Assembly (NCBI GenBank): GCA_963514095.1
Contig: OY741284.1
Coordinates: 12,488,335-12,552,334, forward strand
DNA length: 64,000 bases
Reading direction: 5' to 3'
Source of the DNA: Eutrigla gurnardus
Taxonomy: Eukaryota > Chordata > Actinopteri > Perciformes > Triglidae
The notes beneath the pieces are model-generated. The model had not been told where the DNA came from. It worked only from the letters and a program-made list of their open reading frames with translations, and ran no database searches. The stretch's first letter is position 1. Every line of letters begins with the position of its first letter. A program made the translations under genes and the position numbers. Of this stretch, positions 21,715-38,200 are shown in pieces.

Positions 21715-24700
21715 TCATCCGCTCTCATGTTCAGGCCTCGCCTCCCCCGCTGGCTGAGTGTCAGCAGCGTGGGTGAGCGTCTGAAGCGGGATGGAGACAG
21801 ACACAGTTGAGATCACGTCAGAAGGTGCCATTTGGTTATTTTCAGTGTTGCACGCTGGTAAAAGCCTTCCAGACTTGACCTAAACATGAAAAAAACAAAC
21901 AAAAAGAACGATAGAAAAATCACACAGTGAACAGCTTCTCCCGTTTCCTGTGATGTGAACAAGTGACGGATAATAAATCTCCAGAGCGGAAATCATTACT
22001 TTAGGTAATAATGGCGCCTCAAAGTACTGCTGAATATTTCATGAGCACTTGTTAATTTGACAAGAATTGCCTTCCTGGAAGTGGTCATGAACATGATGGC
22101 ACATTATCATGTCTGCTTGATCGGGTTGACCCACAGAAACCCACAGGCACAACGAGAGTGTAGCTGATGGAAAATTTATAAGGGTGGAATTTTTAGAGCG
22201 GGGCTCTTAGCTTTCTCACAATATTACTTAACAGACAGCACTTTAATGTGACGTTCATGCAGTTAATGATATTTGCTCAACATATCCTCCTCTCTGAATA
22301 ACTAATTGTGAAATGGCTCCCAGCTAAATGTTTCATTCTTGAAAAGCGAGGTCTTAGATGTTATAAGTGCTCATCGTTGTTAGTCATCATTTATTTGACT
22401 TTTTATGCAACTATCAGTCTCAACAGTGCGATAACTGTGTTCCAATAGACTCAACAAAATTTTACAATTGCAGGAAATGTGTCTTTTTAAGTGAAATGCT
22501 AATGCCAACTTAAGGAAAAATCTAAGTGATGACCATTCAGCCGGTTTAATAACTCTTTTTCCACTTATGTCTCTATCTCTATCTAAAGTAGTTAATCCGC
22601 AGTGAGTTGGTTGACTTACCAGCCACGCTATGATAACAACACAAGCTGTGAAGGGGATGAGAGCCAGAAGCAAGGGAGTTCTCTTCAACCAGCTGCTCTC
22701 CCGACCCTCCTCCCGACCCCCTGGAAGAATAAAATATTATTAGACATTTTACAGACTACAGTTATGCCGTAGAAATCTGATATTTTGAGCTAGCAGAGAG
22801 GAGAGGTGGTTCTGACACTCACTTTTATTAAACTTTGAGATGTCAACTGCGAGATATTACTTAACAGGCGTTCACAAGTACTAGCTGCATGACTCTTAAT
22901 GATGATATCATTCCTTTAATTACGGTGTGTTCAAGGTTACATATCTGGTTCCTATCCCCGGCCTCTCTGTCTTTGACCCCAAATCAATATCTGCCCACTA
23001 ATAGGCCACTAAGCTGCCTTAGTTGTTGAGGCATCCATTACAAATTGTAAGTGTTAAGTGCAAACTAATGACTGTACCTGGTGTTTGTTGTGGATTAAGG
23101 CACGGCGGCGGCTTACACGAGAAGCCGGATGTTTCTTGGGAGGCGGTGTGCAAGACGTCTTTAATGTAGTCAAAGTAGAGACCAGATATTAAGCTCCCTT
23201 CTCGATAGTGACACTGGAAGACTTGCATCACCGTTTCCTAGGGGATCAGACGACAAGCAACCCTGAAATAACTCAGGTGTGCGATGACACGTGCAGAACA
23301 GACCCCCCCGAATGTACAAAATATGACCGCGTACCAGTTCCTCGTGGTCAAAGGTGAAGCGCACACTCTTCAGCATCGCAATGAGGACGATGATGTTTTC
23401 TCGGTTGGAGGAAAAGGTGCCGAACATGTTGGCAAGCTTCCGAAGACTCTGCTCCAAAGGATAGATATTCAACACCACCCAGCACTTGCCGGCCTGGAGG
23501 ATGTAGGTGACAGAAGAAATTAGCATGCTTTCTGCAATATTGCATCATCCGTTTCCACATCACTTCTGCTGTCACGTACCACTTCTTTGGGGATGTAACT
23601 AACAGGAATCTCATAATCGGACGGGATGTTCTGCTTCTGCAAAGGAGATAATGATGGGGAAAGATATTTAGCAACATAATATCAGTCTCATAGGGACATT
23701 TTCTGTGTGAAGAGTATGCAATTCTGTATTCTCACCAACGACGACAGCTTCCTCACATCGTCAGTTATCGGCGTCCCAAACTTTCCGGAGCAGAGATTCA
23801 AACTTGTGAACAGACTCAAGAGGAGACAAGGTGCTTTCAAGATCTAAAAGACAGAAACACATACATTATAACAGAATATAGTTTATATATAGCATGCAGG
23901 TTAAAGTATTAGTTTAATGCATTTCAGCATTATCCTAACAGTGAAACCACACTTTGCGCCCACAGAGTCTTGCTGAGTAATACGTGGATCATATTCGTAT
24001 ACAATCACTTTCTCCAACCTCATTTTTCTGATTCCAGACAGGGGTGGAGGTTGTTTTTTTTTTTTTAGTTCCTATTATTGTGAAGCAGTTCACATCTGTG
24101 TGAGTCAAACAATTAGTCCCTTCACACAACAGTACACACATGCGTTGTGCAGTAATGAAACGTCAAACAGTATATATATTAAAAACTGCACATTTTCTCA
24201 AACAGAGGATCCAATTTAATGGATTTGCTTTGTGTCCAGGGACGCTTTCTTTCAAAAGTGCAATAACTTCTTCATACTTCATATTATACCCAATTCCCAT
24301 CAGTTGGTTATCCAAACAACAGAAAATTACAACTACCTTGACAATCTTTCCCCCGTTTTTGGTCACCAAAAATGCCAAATATTCTCAATCAATCAAGAAA
24401 AAACAATCAGCAAATGAATGGAGAATGAAAATATTGGGACAGCGGATTAATTTGACTCGTCATAATTAAATAACCACTTCAGCACAATTACAGTATCGGA
24501 CCAAATGCATGAGAGTACGTTTATGTGACAAACGTAATGAATGTTTGCTACTACTAAACGTTTCAAATGCAAAACATGCAATGAGGTCAAATCTGATGAA
24601 ACTTCAAAGTTGCCGGGCAGGAATGTGGTTTTGCTTCAAAGGCATTCTCATCCCTCCATGCAGGAATGTGCAGATGGACTTCTGGGAGGTGATGTGCTAA

Positions 24701-25130
24701 TCTCTCTTATTCAATATATTGATATTTAACATTTCACTTCACTTCTCCTTTTACACGGCTGCAACACTGTAGAGCTCTTAACATGCCTCTTCATGTAACG
24801 CTTAAAGGAAGGATTCTGCATGATGAGCACTTTTATTCTTATATTTAATATAATGTTAAAATACTTCAGGAATATTACTTAATTGTAGTTTATACTTAGT
24901 TGAAGATTAAAAAGTGAATGACAGAAATCAAATAGGCTACATTTAATTTATGTTTAAAACAGTGAGATCCTTTGCATTTTGTCCTGATATCATACTCTAA
25001 ATACAAATAATCTCTGCTATATAACAAATACAACACTGATCTGTACACTTTTACAACATGCAGTTATTGTTATTTAAAAAAAAAAAAGAAGAAAAACAGG
25101 AAGATAGTTACTACTTACTTTCTTCCTCAT
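21715..25130 (-). CDS. kitlg: Kit ligand (stem cell factor)
   Basis: Seven coding exons join in frame to 253 aa: 25,130-25,119; 23,843-23,736; 23,636-23,580; 23,493-23,335; 23,237-23,078; 22,720-22,620; 21,879-21,715. The first exon encodes only MRKK, as in mammalian KITLG, and the signal peptide continues in exon 2 (APCLLLSLFTSLNLCSG). The four-helix cytokine part shows ITDDVRKLSSL, NIPSDYEIPVSYIPKEV, GKCWVVLN and FQCHYREGS, matching fish and mammalian SCF. The cysteines of GKCWV and FQCHY correspond to two of the conserved disulphide positions. A short stalk, one membrane helix (TPLLLALIPFTACVVIIAWL) and a cytosolic tail of about 55 residues follow. It is the membrane-anchored ligand of the Kit receptor, acting in pigment, germ and blood cell lineages. 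Teleosts carry two copies; which one this is cannot be told here. The last exon is the least certain part. Confidence 0.87.
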
Positions 25131-26041
25131 ATGGAGCAAGAATCCGCGGTTGCTTCAAATCCGGTGCATGGACTTAAGTGCCGTCAGTTCAAAGACAGAG
25201 CTCATTGTGTGCATGTGTGTGATGTCCGAGCGATGGAGTGAAACTCGAGGACGGGCCGGCGGTCTGCTTTCACTCCAGACAGATTGGTGAGGTCTTTTTG
25301 ACGTGGTGGAGAGGCCGCCTACAGGCTGAGTCACTGTGTCACACACTGACGCTGTCTGAGACTTTTCCATAAACTCCCACGTATCAATTTGTTCGTCAGG
25401 AGAAAGTGGGCGCTTGTTCTCTCGAGGGAATATTTCCCTTAGAATATGTCAAGGTTATTCCCTCAGCTGTGTAAATGAGACGATGAGAGGCTTTTGTTAG
25501 TGTTTGATGAGTCGTTGGGGGCCCGAAACTGAGGGTGGCAGATGTTCAGCCATCATCTATGCTTTATTGTTATCGATTTATATTGAATTATTTTCATTAG
25601 TTTGTCCAAAGATTTACTCATACACTTTTGCTGTTATTGAATTGCTCGCTCGGGAGAGTGAGTGGAAATGTAGAAAGCTGAGTTGCGTAATATGTAATAT
25701 GACACAGTGCTGAAGTAAAAGCCAATATATATTGATTTCCATTATCAGATCAATAGTCCTCACAAAGGAGCTGATATAGAAAAAAAGTGAGATGTGTTAG
25801 AATTAATTATTAAACTTTGAGATAACTGTGGGACGTAACACAATTTTTTTTTTTTTTTTTTACATATAATGTTCTGCAAGTAAAGTGTAGATAGGTGGTG
25901 CCTTGCGTTTACATGTGACCTAATGACCCAGTTTGAATGAAGTGTAGCAATCAGGGGGAAAGAGTACTTTGTACACAGGCAATGGAAGGGGAAAACGCAG
26001 CAGGCACTAAGCTGAGTCAGGTCACGTAGTGCAGCTTGCAT
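25131..26041. other. Divergent intergenic region between Kit ligand and asb15
   Basis: It holds the upstream sequence of both genes, which point away from each other. The left part (to about 25,380) is GC-richer and is probably the Kit ligand 5' UTR or promoter. A T-run lies at 25,843-25,861. No coding exon was seen. Confidence 0.5.
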
Positions 26042-26051
26042 CTAAATATAA
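26042..26051 (+). promoter_or_regulatory. MEF2-like / TATA-like element of asb15
   Basis: CTAAATATAA fits the MEF2 consensus and could also act as a TATA box. It lies about 30 bases before the presumed start of the asb15 untranslated first exon. ASB15 is muscle-expressed, so a MEF2 site is plausible, but this is a motif match only. Confidence 0.45.
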
Positions 26052-26071
26052 CCCAGATAGCTTAGGACCCC

Positions 26072-26137
26072 GAAAAACAAAAACACGAGGGCTGCAAGCT
26101 GAAGTGCTCAGGGGGGGTTGCGCATTCAGATCGACAG
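26072..26137 (+). other. asb15: Probable untranslated exon 1 of asb15
   Basis: The sequence ends in ATCGACAG followed by the donor GTGAGACAG at 26,138. The next acceptor is TTTCAAATAG ending at 26,386, two bases before the ATG of exon 2. The TATA/MEF2-like element about 30 bases upstream sets the approximate 5' end. The exact start site is inferred. Confidence 0.5.
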
Positions 26138-26388
26138 GTGAGACAGACAACGCCTAACCGTATTCCACTAAAGTTTGCGGTGCCATGTCAGATGTGACGG
26201 GTATTAAAGTACTCACATGTGACGCCGTTTCAAGCAGGGGGGGGGGGATACAAGTTGCATGCCCGTAGCCGCTTTCAAAGCACAAGCAGACAGATGTGAC
26301 TTGAACACGTTAAAACGTCACTCAATATCACACAAAACTCTTTCCTTTTTAAGTGACAAGAATCCTTATTTTGTCCTTTCAAATAGAA

Positions 26389-30274
<3,886 letters not shown>

Positions 30275-31110
30275 AACACATTTGTATTTATTCCAGTGTG
30301 ATTGAACCACTAGTGAAAAAGCCAGAGTCACTCTTTTAGGGATATATTTTATCTCAAAGTACTATTTTTATCATATTTAGAACAAAAGCTCATGATCCCG
30401 TGTTGCCTTGCTATCTATTTGTGTATCAGACGTCTGGCGAATCTTAAATGCACTGCACACCACGCAGGCGTTTTCACTTCTCCCTAATTAGACCTCTGCT
30501 CATGGAGAAGTTAGGCAGGGAATTCTATGAGGTCGCCAAACTACATGAGCCAATCAGAATGATTTAAATGTGAGTTGTCCCGCCCCACCAGGTGAGTGTG
30601 AAAAAATGTCTAATCAGGTCTAACCAGGCAGGTTCAGTGAAAACACCTGTGTGGGAGGACATTATTCTTACTTTGTGCCGGCTTAACGTCTTCATATTTT
30701 ATATTCTATATACATGGTTTGAAAATAAAAGCTAATTGGGTTTATTAAATTATTTTGTAATAAACAATACTGGAGTTTACAGACTACAGTTGAAATCATC
30801 AAATAGTGTTTTTGTTCTCTCTGTGTTAAAACTGTAATAAAACCGAGTCAACAGCCATGCTAGCAATTCTGAGAGCCTGTAAGCTAAATGCTAAAGGCGC
30901 GACAGCATGCTAACATTCTCACTACGACGGTGCTAACATGTTTACCACATTCCACCACATTGGTTATTGTGTTAGCATGCTAACATTTGCTAATTAGCGA
31001 CAAACGGAGTAAAGCTGAGCCTGCTGGAAGGCCGTTAGTTTTCGTTTTGTTGTGGAGTGAATTTGTGGAGGTGACGACTCTTTCGTGCCGTTTGTGCCTC
31101 TCCTGTCAAA
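30275..31110 (+). other. asb15 3' UTR and intergenic spacer
   Basis: No coding exon seen apart from the polyadenylation hexamers. Around 30,855-31,000 there are clustered GCTAAC/GCTAGC-type words, similar to the motif at about 27,540-27,645 in asb15 intron 4, suggesting a low-complexity dispersed repeat. Confidence 0.4.
30724..30764 (+). terminator. Candidate polyadenylation signals of asb15
   Basis: AATAAA occurs at 30,724-30,729 and 30,759-30,764, about 450 bases after the asb15 stop codon. Another copy lies at about 30,836. Which one is used cannot be told. Confidence 0.45.
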
Positions 31111-31598
31111 ATGGATGAACTTATCGGTGAGCAAATTAAAAAGCGAACAGAAAAACCCTACATTCCTAACACCGTTTTATGGCTTTTGGCTGATACATTA
31201 TGTTCATCTTTCTCGTGTTGTTCTGTTGGGTCCAGTTGGTCTTTTTTTGGCCATGAACAAAAGCCGCTCATGACGTGGTGACAGACGGCTACGTTGAGGG
31301 CCCGGCTCTCTGAGCTCACATGCTTTTTGTGGCGCTGCCTCTCAGAGCAGTGCCTCCTAAAAAAGACGCTGCATCATGGGGCCCACGCTTTGGTACGTTC
31401 CCCCCTGATCCCGCTCTTAAGGGCTATACAGCAGCTGGCGAGATTAGAGAGCAGAGGACAGCGACTCACACAACACAATACACTCGCAGCAACACAGATC
31501 CAGTTCAGACTGGAGTCTTGGGTCCACCTCAACTGGACTCCTTACGGCCGTGGACCTCATCTTTTGTTGGAACCTCTATCCCCAAAACACCTAATTAA
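31111..31598 (+). CDS. Possible small two-exon gene, product unknown
   Basis: A first exon ATGGATGAACTTATCG (31,111-31,126) ends at a good donor (GTGAGC). Joining it to the acceptor GAGCAG ending at 31,350 keeps the frame and gives 87 codons: MDELI, then VPPKKDAASWGPRFGTFPPD, a middle rich in Thr and Tyr (TAAGEIREQRTATHTTQYTR) and a stop at 31,596-31,598. The composition (short, Pro, Gly and aromatic residues) recalls small microtubule-inner proteins of cilia, but I recognise no family and claim no function. It ends only 78 bases before the lmod2 ATG, so it may instead be lmod2 5' UTR or an alternative lmod2 leader. Confidence 0.4.
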
Positions 31599-31676
31599 CT
31601 GGGGTTCAGACTGCGTGCGACTCGAGAACCGGTTTAAAGTCATACCGACCCGTCTGTGCTGATCTCGCTTTGGGAC

Positions 31677-34600
31677 ATGAGCTGTTTCGGGTACCGCCGA
31701 GAGTTGAGCAAGTACGAAGATGTCGATGAGGACGAGCTTTTGGCCTCCCTCAGCCCTGAGGAGCTGGCCGAGTTGGAAAAGGAGCTGGCGGACATCGATC
31801 CCGACGCCAACGTGCCCATAGGACTCAGACAGAGGGACCAGACGGACAAGACCTCGACGGGCACCTTCAGCAGAGAGGCCCTCATGCAGTATTGGGAAAA
31901 TGAGACGCGTAGATTGCTGGAGGACGAGATAGGTGGAGGAAGCCCCAAACCGGTCAGTAATTATATTTTATTAGATTTTGCTCGGCATTAGTACAATGTG
32001 CTGGAGGCAAACGCCGGCTTGTTTGAAGTTTGATCAGATCAAACTCAAAACAGGTTACTTAAAAGTTAATGGTAGGAAGTCATTTGAAGTGCTAAAAGTA
32101 AAAAAAATAAATCAAGCTTTCTTCCGAAGTTGCCTTAGAACCATCCGCCTCAATGTTAAAATACAGATGTTGTAAGATTTTAAGAAAACAAAGCACTCAT
32201 TATTACAGCATTGGATTTCAAACACTGAATTATTTTATAATAAAAAAACAGGATGAAGACCAAGAGGAGGAGTGTGTGACGGAAGATAACAGCGCAGCAG
32301 AAGATGAAAAAGATGTTGAAAATGAAAAAGAACAGAAAAAGAACGATAAACTAAAGGAGAAGGAAGAGGAAGAGGATGAGGAAGAAGAAGAAGAGGAGAG
32401 TGAGGAAGAAGAAGAGAGTGAGGAAGAAGAGGAAGCTGAAACAGAGGAGGAGGAAGATGAAGAGGAACAAGACAATAAATTAAAATCTGAACCCACAAAT
32501 AATTGCGTGCCGCTGGTGTCGCGGGTCAACATCCCGATGCTCCTGAAGCCACAGAGAGTGGAGCCGATGAGACTGACTCCTCCCCCTCCACCTGTCGACC
32601 CGAACGCCACCGGGAACCCCACCGTTGTCGACGAAGTGCTCCAACGAGCTCTTGACAACGACCCTGAGCTCACCGAGGTCAATCTCAACAACATTGACGA
32701 TGTCTCACAGGTACGAATGTGTTTACTTCCTCCTTGCCGGCCTCCAGCTCTTTGCTGTTGAGTAACTTTTGATGCCAGTTTATTTTTGGAACGGGGCATC
32801 ATGCCAAGGTTATGCAATGAGGGCACAGTTCTAAATTTGGCACATTTAACTTGAAAATGCACAAAAACATGGCTTCCTCAACGGTAAGTAGCTAAGAAGG
32901 TTATTTGCTAATTTTAGTGAAAGATGGGGTGGCAAGAGAATGACTATATATGCTTGTTTGTTGTCATATCTTCTACATGCCTTCATGCTGAGGAGATTAT
33001 AATTGGCTTTTTAGGAAACCCTCATCCGCTTTGCTGAAGCACTGAGGTCCAACACGCACGTGAGGGTGTTCAGCCTCGCCAACACCCGAGCCGACGACCC
33101 CGTGGCTCTGGCCGTCGCTAAGATGCTGCGGGACAACTCGTCCATCATCAGTGTGAACATAGAGTCCAACTATGTGAGTGGAAAGGGCGTGATGGCGATG
33201 GTCCAAGCGCTTCCTGGAAACAACACCCTGACGGAGCTCCGCTTCCACAATCAGAGACACATGTGCGGGGGACAGGTGACTTCTCCTCTCTCACTTCCTC
33301 ATTTTGTCTCAAGCAATCATCCACTGGTCAGCAGACCTTCTTGTCTATCTTGTGCTTGGTGTAACCGGGGGTAACCATGTCTCAACCCCGCCCCCTCGCT
33401 CAGGTAGAGATGGAGATGGTGAAGATACTGAGGGAAAACCACACCCTGATCAAGCTGGGCTACCAGTTCAACCTGCCTGGTCCCAGGATGAGCATGACGG
33501 GGATCCTCACCCGGAACCAGGACCGCCAGAGACAGAAACGGCTGCAGGAGCAGAGACAACAGCAGCAGAACCAACAGGGGGCGCCGGAGGGAGCAGTTAA
33601 CCCCAGAACCAGTGCACTGGTATGTAACTCTGCTTTGTTATGAGACGCTTCTCATCTTATATGATTATTTTTTCCGATCGGTAACGATCCACTTTTCTCT
33701 CTCGGCCTCTAGAAAGGAACTCCTCGCTCATCACCTTACAGCTCCCCCAGAGCCTCTCCTTGGTCCTCCCCCAAACTCCCCAGGAGCGAGCCAGCTAAGA
33801 AACAGACTCCACCCGCTCCACCTCCTCCTCCCCCTCCACCGCCTCCTCCCCCACCTCCTCCACCACCGCCTCCCCCGCAGCGGGAGAAAAAGAAGCCCAC
33901 CAGGATGATCGCGGAGGTCATCAAGGCGCACGAGGCGGGCGGCAAGAAGGTGCGAAAGACGAAAGGTAAGAAGGGCAAGAAGGGGAAGGAGCAGGGGAAG
34001 GAGGAGACGACCAGCATCCTGAAGGAGCTCAAGAACGCGCTGAGGCCCGTGTCGCTGGAGAGGAGAGGGGAGGAGGGCAGCAGGCCGTCCACGCCGGTGA
34101 GGTCAGCCCACGACCAGCTGATGGAGTCGATTCGCACCAGCAGCGCCGGCGGCCTGAGACGGGTGAGTGGTGGAGTTTGTGCAGCAACAGGGATGTTGAA
34201 ATTAAGTTTGTTAAGCAAAATATGCTATAGTGGTAAAAAAAAAACCCCAACAACATCCCTCCTCCACAAGCAGTGGAGCAATGTGCTTAATGCAAAACTG
34301 CATTGAGTGCTTATGGGCAACTGAACAAGTGGGAAGTTTAATTTAGACGAGGATGACACAGAGTCAGCACTGTCTGAGTCATCCAGTCTGCACTAAGGGA
34401 GGCAAAAGGCTGCTCACCACCAGCCAGCCGTGGTATGATCACGGTGCTTTGACAGCCAGAGGGAGAGACAGGAAAGCCAATATATAGCCCATTATAATGT
34501 CATTCTTAAAAAAAAAGAAAAAGGACAATGAGACAAATAAGAGAGCATTCAGGTTCATCCCATAATTGCTACTTTTACTTAAAATCATCATCCGAATATC

Positions 34601-35222
34601 ATCTTTGTGCTGAAGCTTGAGCACAGCTCGTTACTTTGTTAGAGTGGAAAAACCAGCACTGCCCTCAGACGGTGGGGTCCCCTAGCTGTGACATTCCTGC
34701 CACTTAGCGAAGGTATTTATAGAAGCTGTTCGGCGGCGCTTTCGATAGCGACAGATACGACAAGGCGCTACCACGGAACAGCACACGTCCAACAAAAACA
34801 ATCGTCGTCAAAAATCATCACCAGAAAAGCCAAGGGGAAAAGCAGCTGGTTAGCTTAGCTTAGCATTGCATAAACATTCATAACAATTTCTTTAAGTTGC
34901 TTGAACATTTGTCAACCATTGTTCTCCGGCTAGTGAACCCTGCCAACAACCAGAAGAATGACTCACTGTCAGTTAGCTTCAGCCCTCATAATAAAAAGAG
35001 GCCGTTTCATGGGAAATGTGGTTTGAGGATGACAGTCTCAGAAGTCATAATTCCTAACTTTTTGATGTTACTCAGCGAGATCACTCATGTCTGTTCCCCC
35101 TCTTTGCCGTCATCATATCAACACTTATATAAAAATACATTAATGCCTTATTCACTGCCTGCATTTAAAACTGACATCACATTGTGACTTTCCAGGTGGA
35201 ACTCCCGCATCATCTACGATAA
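31677..35222 (+). CDS. lmod2: Leiomodin-2
   Basis: Six exons join in frame to 562 aa: 31,677-31,952; 32,252-32,710; 33,015-33,275; 33,404-33,619; 33,713-34,162; 35,196-35,222. The start MSCFGYRRELSKYEDVDEDE matches the tropomyosin/actin-binding N-terminus of LMOD2 (MSTFGYRRGLSKYESIDEDE). It is followed by a long Glu-rich segment (about 105-160), the tropomodulin-type leucine-rich-repeat domain (about 215-385, with LTEVNLNNIDD and TELRFHNQRHM), a polyproline stretch, a Lys-rich patch and a C-terminal WH2 actin-binding motif (SAHDQLMESIRTSS). The last exon encodes only VELPHHLR and the stop, matching the VEVPEALR end of human LMOD2. Leiomodin-2 nucleates actin and lengthens thin filaments at pointed ends in heart and skeletal muscle. 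Located between asb15 and wasl, as in mammals. Confidence 0.95.
33807..33883 (+). repeat. Polyproline-coding tract in lmod2
   Basis: About two dozen consecutive CCN codons in exon 5 of lmod2, the usual profilin/SH3-type polyproline region of leiomodins. Confidence 0.85.
34692..34722 (+). promoter_or_regulatory. MCAT plus MEF2/TATA-like cluster in lmod2 intron 5
   Basis: An MCAT core CATTCCT (34,692-34,698) lies 15 bases before TATTTATAG (34,714-34,722), which fits MEF2 and also resembles a TATA box. GC-richer sequence follows. Both motifs are typical of muscle enhancers and promoters. Evidence is motif match only. Confidence 0.35.
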
Positions 35223-35226
35223 TAAA
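35221..35226 (+). terminator. AATAAA overlapping the lmod2 stop codon
   Basis: The last two bases of the TAA stop (35,220-35,222) are the first two of an AATAAA hexamer. It may not be the functional signal, because it would leave almost no 3' UTR. Confidence 0.35.
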
Positions 35227-38200
35227 ACTAGACGTAAAAAGGGGTCTACCCGTTGCCATGGAGAGAGTCTGTGTAATCATGACAATGGAGTGATGAAAGC
35301 ACAAGATGGAAATGTGTTGGGATTGCTGAGGAAAAAAAAAACTGAATTCTCACTCATGAAAAACAGGAATATGCACTGCGATAATAGCTTTATGTGATTT
35401 ACAAAGCTTTTTTTTTTTAAGTATGAAAGCATAACTGGAAATGCTACTTGTGTTTTATTTTGAAATTAGTTGAACTGTTTACTGACTTTTTTTTCTATTT
35501 CACTGTTTTCTTGTAAAATTGTAAATATGACCCGTTGTTGGTTGAATTATGTGTTCCTTTCTAAATATAGCCATTTGGTGTTTACATTACTACTTGTCTG
35601 TGTGTATGTGGGCTCTTATTCTTTGGATGCTGGATGAGTTTCATGTAAGAGAAAAGGTTTGAGGTGTTATGCAGCAGTGTTTTCATCAGCGTGTCACCTT
35701 ACTGGTCAAGTACCACTGATGCATATTCCCCACTCGCAATACGCCCACTCCAGTCAGAGTTAGAGCAGGGCTTTGGTGCACTCAGACCGGGTGAGGGAGA
35801 TGACGAATCAAAGAGAGGGAAAGAGAGGTGACAGGGTGGGAAGGAGAGACCAAGAGCATGTAAGTTGGGGGGGAGACAAGAAAAGAGATGTGAGCAATGA
35901 GAATCCTAATCCTGGTCCTTTATTTGTTTATGTGTCTTGGAAGAGTTCCCCGACTCCTTAATCCTCAGTGCAGCTGCTCAAAGTCGACACAGTCGAGGCT
36001 CAAGGGTGGCAACAGTGTGAAAACTGCAAATTAAATTATTGCAAACCATTTCCAGACCCTTTTAAAGTGATTACCCACTTTAAAGGCATTCCATTAATCT
36101 CATCCTTTCGCCTGAAAAACAACCCCATCTTTCGTAGAAAGCTTCAAATTGCAACAATTCAATTATATTGTAGGTGGAGTGCAAATGGCAGTGATTATTT
36201 TGCAGGTTTGCATGGTGATTTGTTCAAGCCCTTTCGAGAAGTTTTGACGTTCAAGACCTGAACTGAAACATGTTTAATACAGGGAGCTGGAATTAAATTA
36301 TTGTTCATATGAGCTCCATGTTTAAGTGTAAAAGAAACTAGCAATTTGCTAAAACCTGGCATAGTGCATATTTTCTTGTTGTACAAGATTAATGTCATAT
36401 TGTCTCAAAATAAAATTACAAAATTACATTTGGAAGAAAATCCAACCTCAAACAAGACTTTCTATAAGAATTAAATTAAGCTATCGTGCTGAAAAGGAGC
36501 GTCCTCACAGCCAAGTGCAGCAGCTCAGCACGCACAAAGCATTCCTTAGACTAAGTGTCCGCAGAAATAAAACTTCCTCTACTCAAGCACAGCACTTTGT
36601 CATGTGTGTCCGACCATCAATAGGCGGATCCATCATAAAGTGGAGAGGACTTCCTGCTTGCAAATGGGGTCTCTGCACTCAGGGTGGTCACCACATTATC
36701 GCCGCATAGAATTCAAGAACGGGGAAATGTATGCCAGTTAACATGTATTTTACTTATAACAGTGAGCGTCTCAGTCACAGCACTTTGACCTTTGCAATCC
36801 CTCCCAATGCATGCATGCATTTGCTAATTATAAATCTGCCAAAAATCGAAACTGTAAATCTAGCTTCAAGTGCATTAAAAGGACAATTTCACTGAAAATT
36901 GACTGAATATTATACTTAGTATGAGATTATGTTATTGGACATTCGGCTGCATTGTTACAGCATGTATCCAATTATTTAAGCTGTCTATATGCGAAACATT
37001 TCAGACACAAATAACTGTCAGAAAATAGAGCCCTAAAGAGGAAATTTGGCATCACACGTGTTGTAATAATTACACCCTTTGACACGTTCAGCCTAAAAGT
37101 AAACAGTGAGTGCAATGATTGACAGAGTCAGAGGAGGAACATTGCTCCGTTGCAGCTATTAATGCCTTTGTTTGTGTCAACATGTGCTGCATGTGTTGGT
37201 GGGGATCTCTATGGAAGCGAGCAGTGCTGCCGCACGAGTGGAAAGTGCCATACCTGCTCTAATCCCTCTCCTAAACTCTGCAGCAGGGAACTGATACAGG
37301 GGGTGGTGTCAGTTGATGTGGACCATCAGCTAAAAATACATACTAGGGGCGTAGGATTGTTGTGGTCCACATTGTCATGGTCACACTTAATTACAGGTAC
37401 ACTTCCCACACTGACTTCTAAAAATATTATTCAAAAGGGCAATTTTTAGCTCCTCTGCACACATCTCATCTAGGGTACAACACAAACGCTCTCCTTCGGG
37501 GACTGGCATTCACACAAAGTTACTAGCTGTACTTATGCTTTGTCCTCACTCACCCAGTTTTCATTTCTACTTGGCTCAGGAGGGTGAAATGGTAGCAGTA
37601 AAGGGTGTGATAATCCTCTGCTCAGCTGTTCCCAGATCTGTCCAACTGTCTATTGCAGGTGATGATTCCTGTAGTAATCACTCCTCACACACGCACACAC
37701 ACACGGAGGGACAAGCAGATGCACATACTGAAATTACAAACGTGACGGACACGATTGGGTCTCTCTTAACAAAAGTGCAACAAAGTGTGCACATTAAGTA
37801 TTGGGATCGCCGTGTCTTTACCTTAAAAAAACCTGTTAAAAAAGATTTATGTATTAAAAAACAAAACAAAAGTTTGGGATATAAGCATCCATTAACAGGG
37901 TGTGAAGGTAAAGGAAGCCCAAAAACCCAAACATGTAAATATCAACCTTTTATTGGAGTGTACAATGTAAGAGTTCATTATTTGCCAGCCTCATTGAGAA
38001 GGCTCGGCGTCCATCACATCTTAATAACTGAGTCGCCTACAGAAGCTAACATCCGCAAATCGTGGCTAGGTTTTCTCCAAAAAAGTATCTCGACATTCAA
38101 CAACAGAGGTCAGTTTTTACATCAAACAAGTGGCAATTTGTCTCTCAAAGACATGATGTAATAAAAGGGCACCAACAGTTCTCTTCTGCAAACTGGCAAA

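Noticed and set aside
32230..32862. 210-codon minus-strand Ser-rich frame
   Set aside because: Antisense of the Glu-rich codons of lmod2 exon 2.
37535..38161. 208-codon plus-strand frame between lmod2 and wasl
   Set aside because: No domain or composition of a real protein, no splice support, and partly simple repeat; chance frame in 3' flanking DNA.
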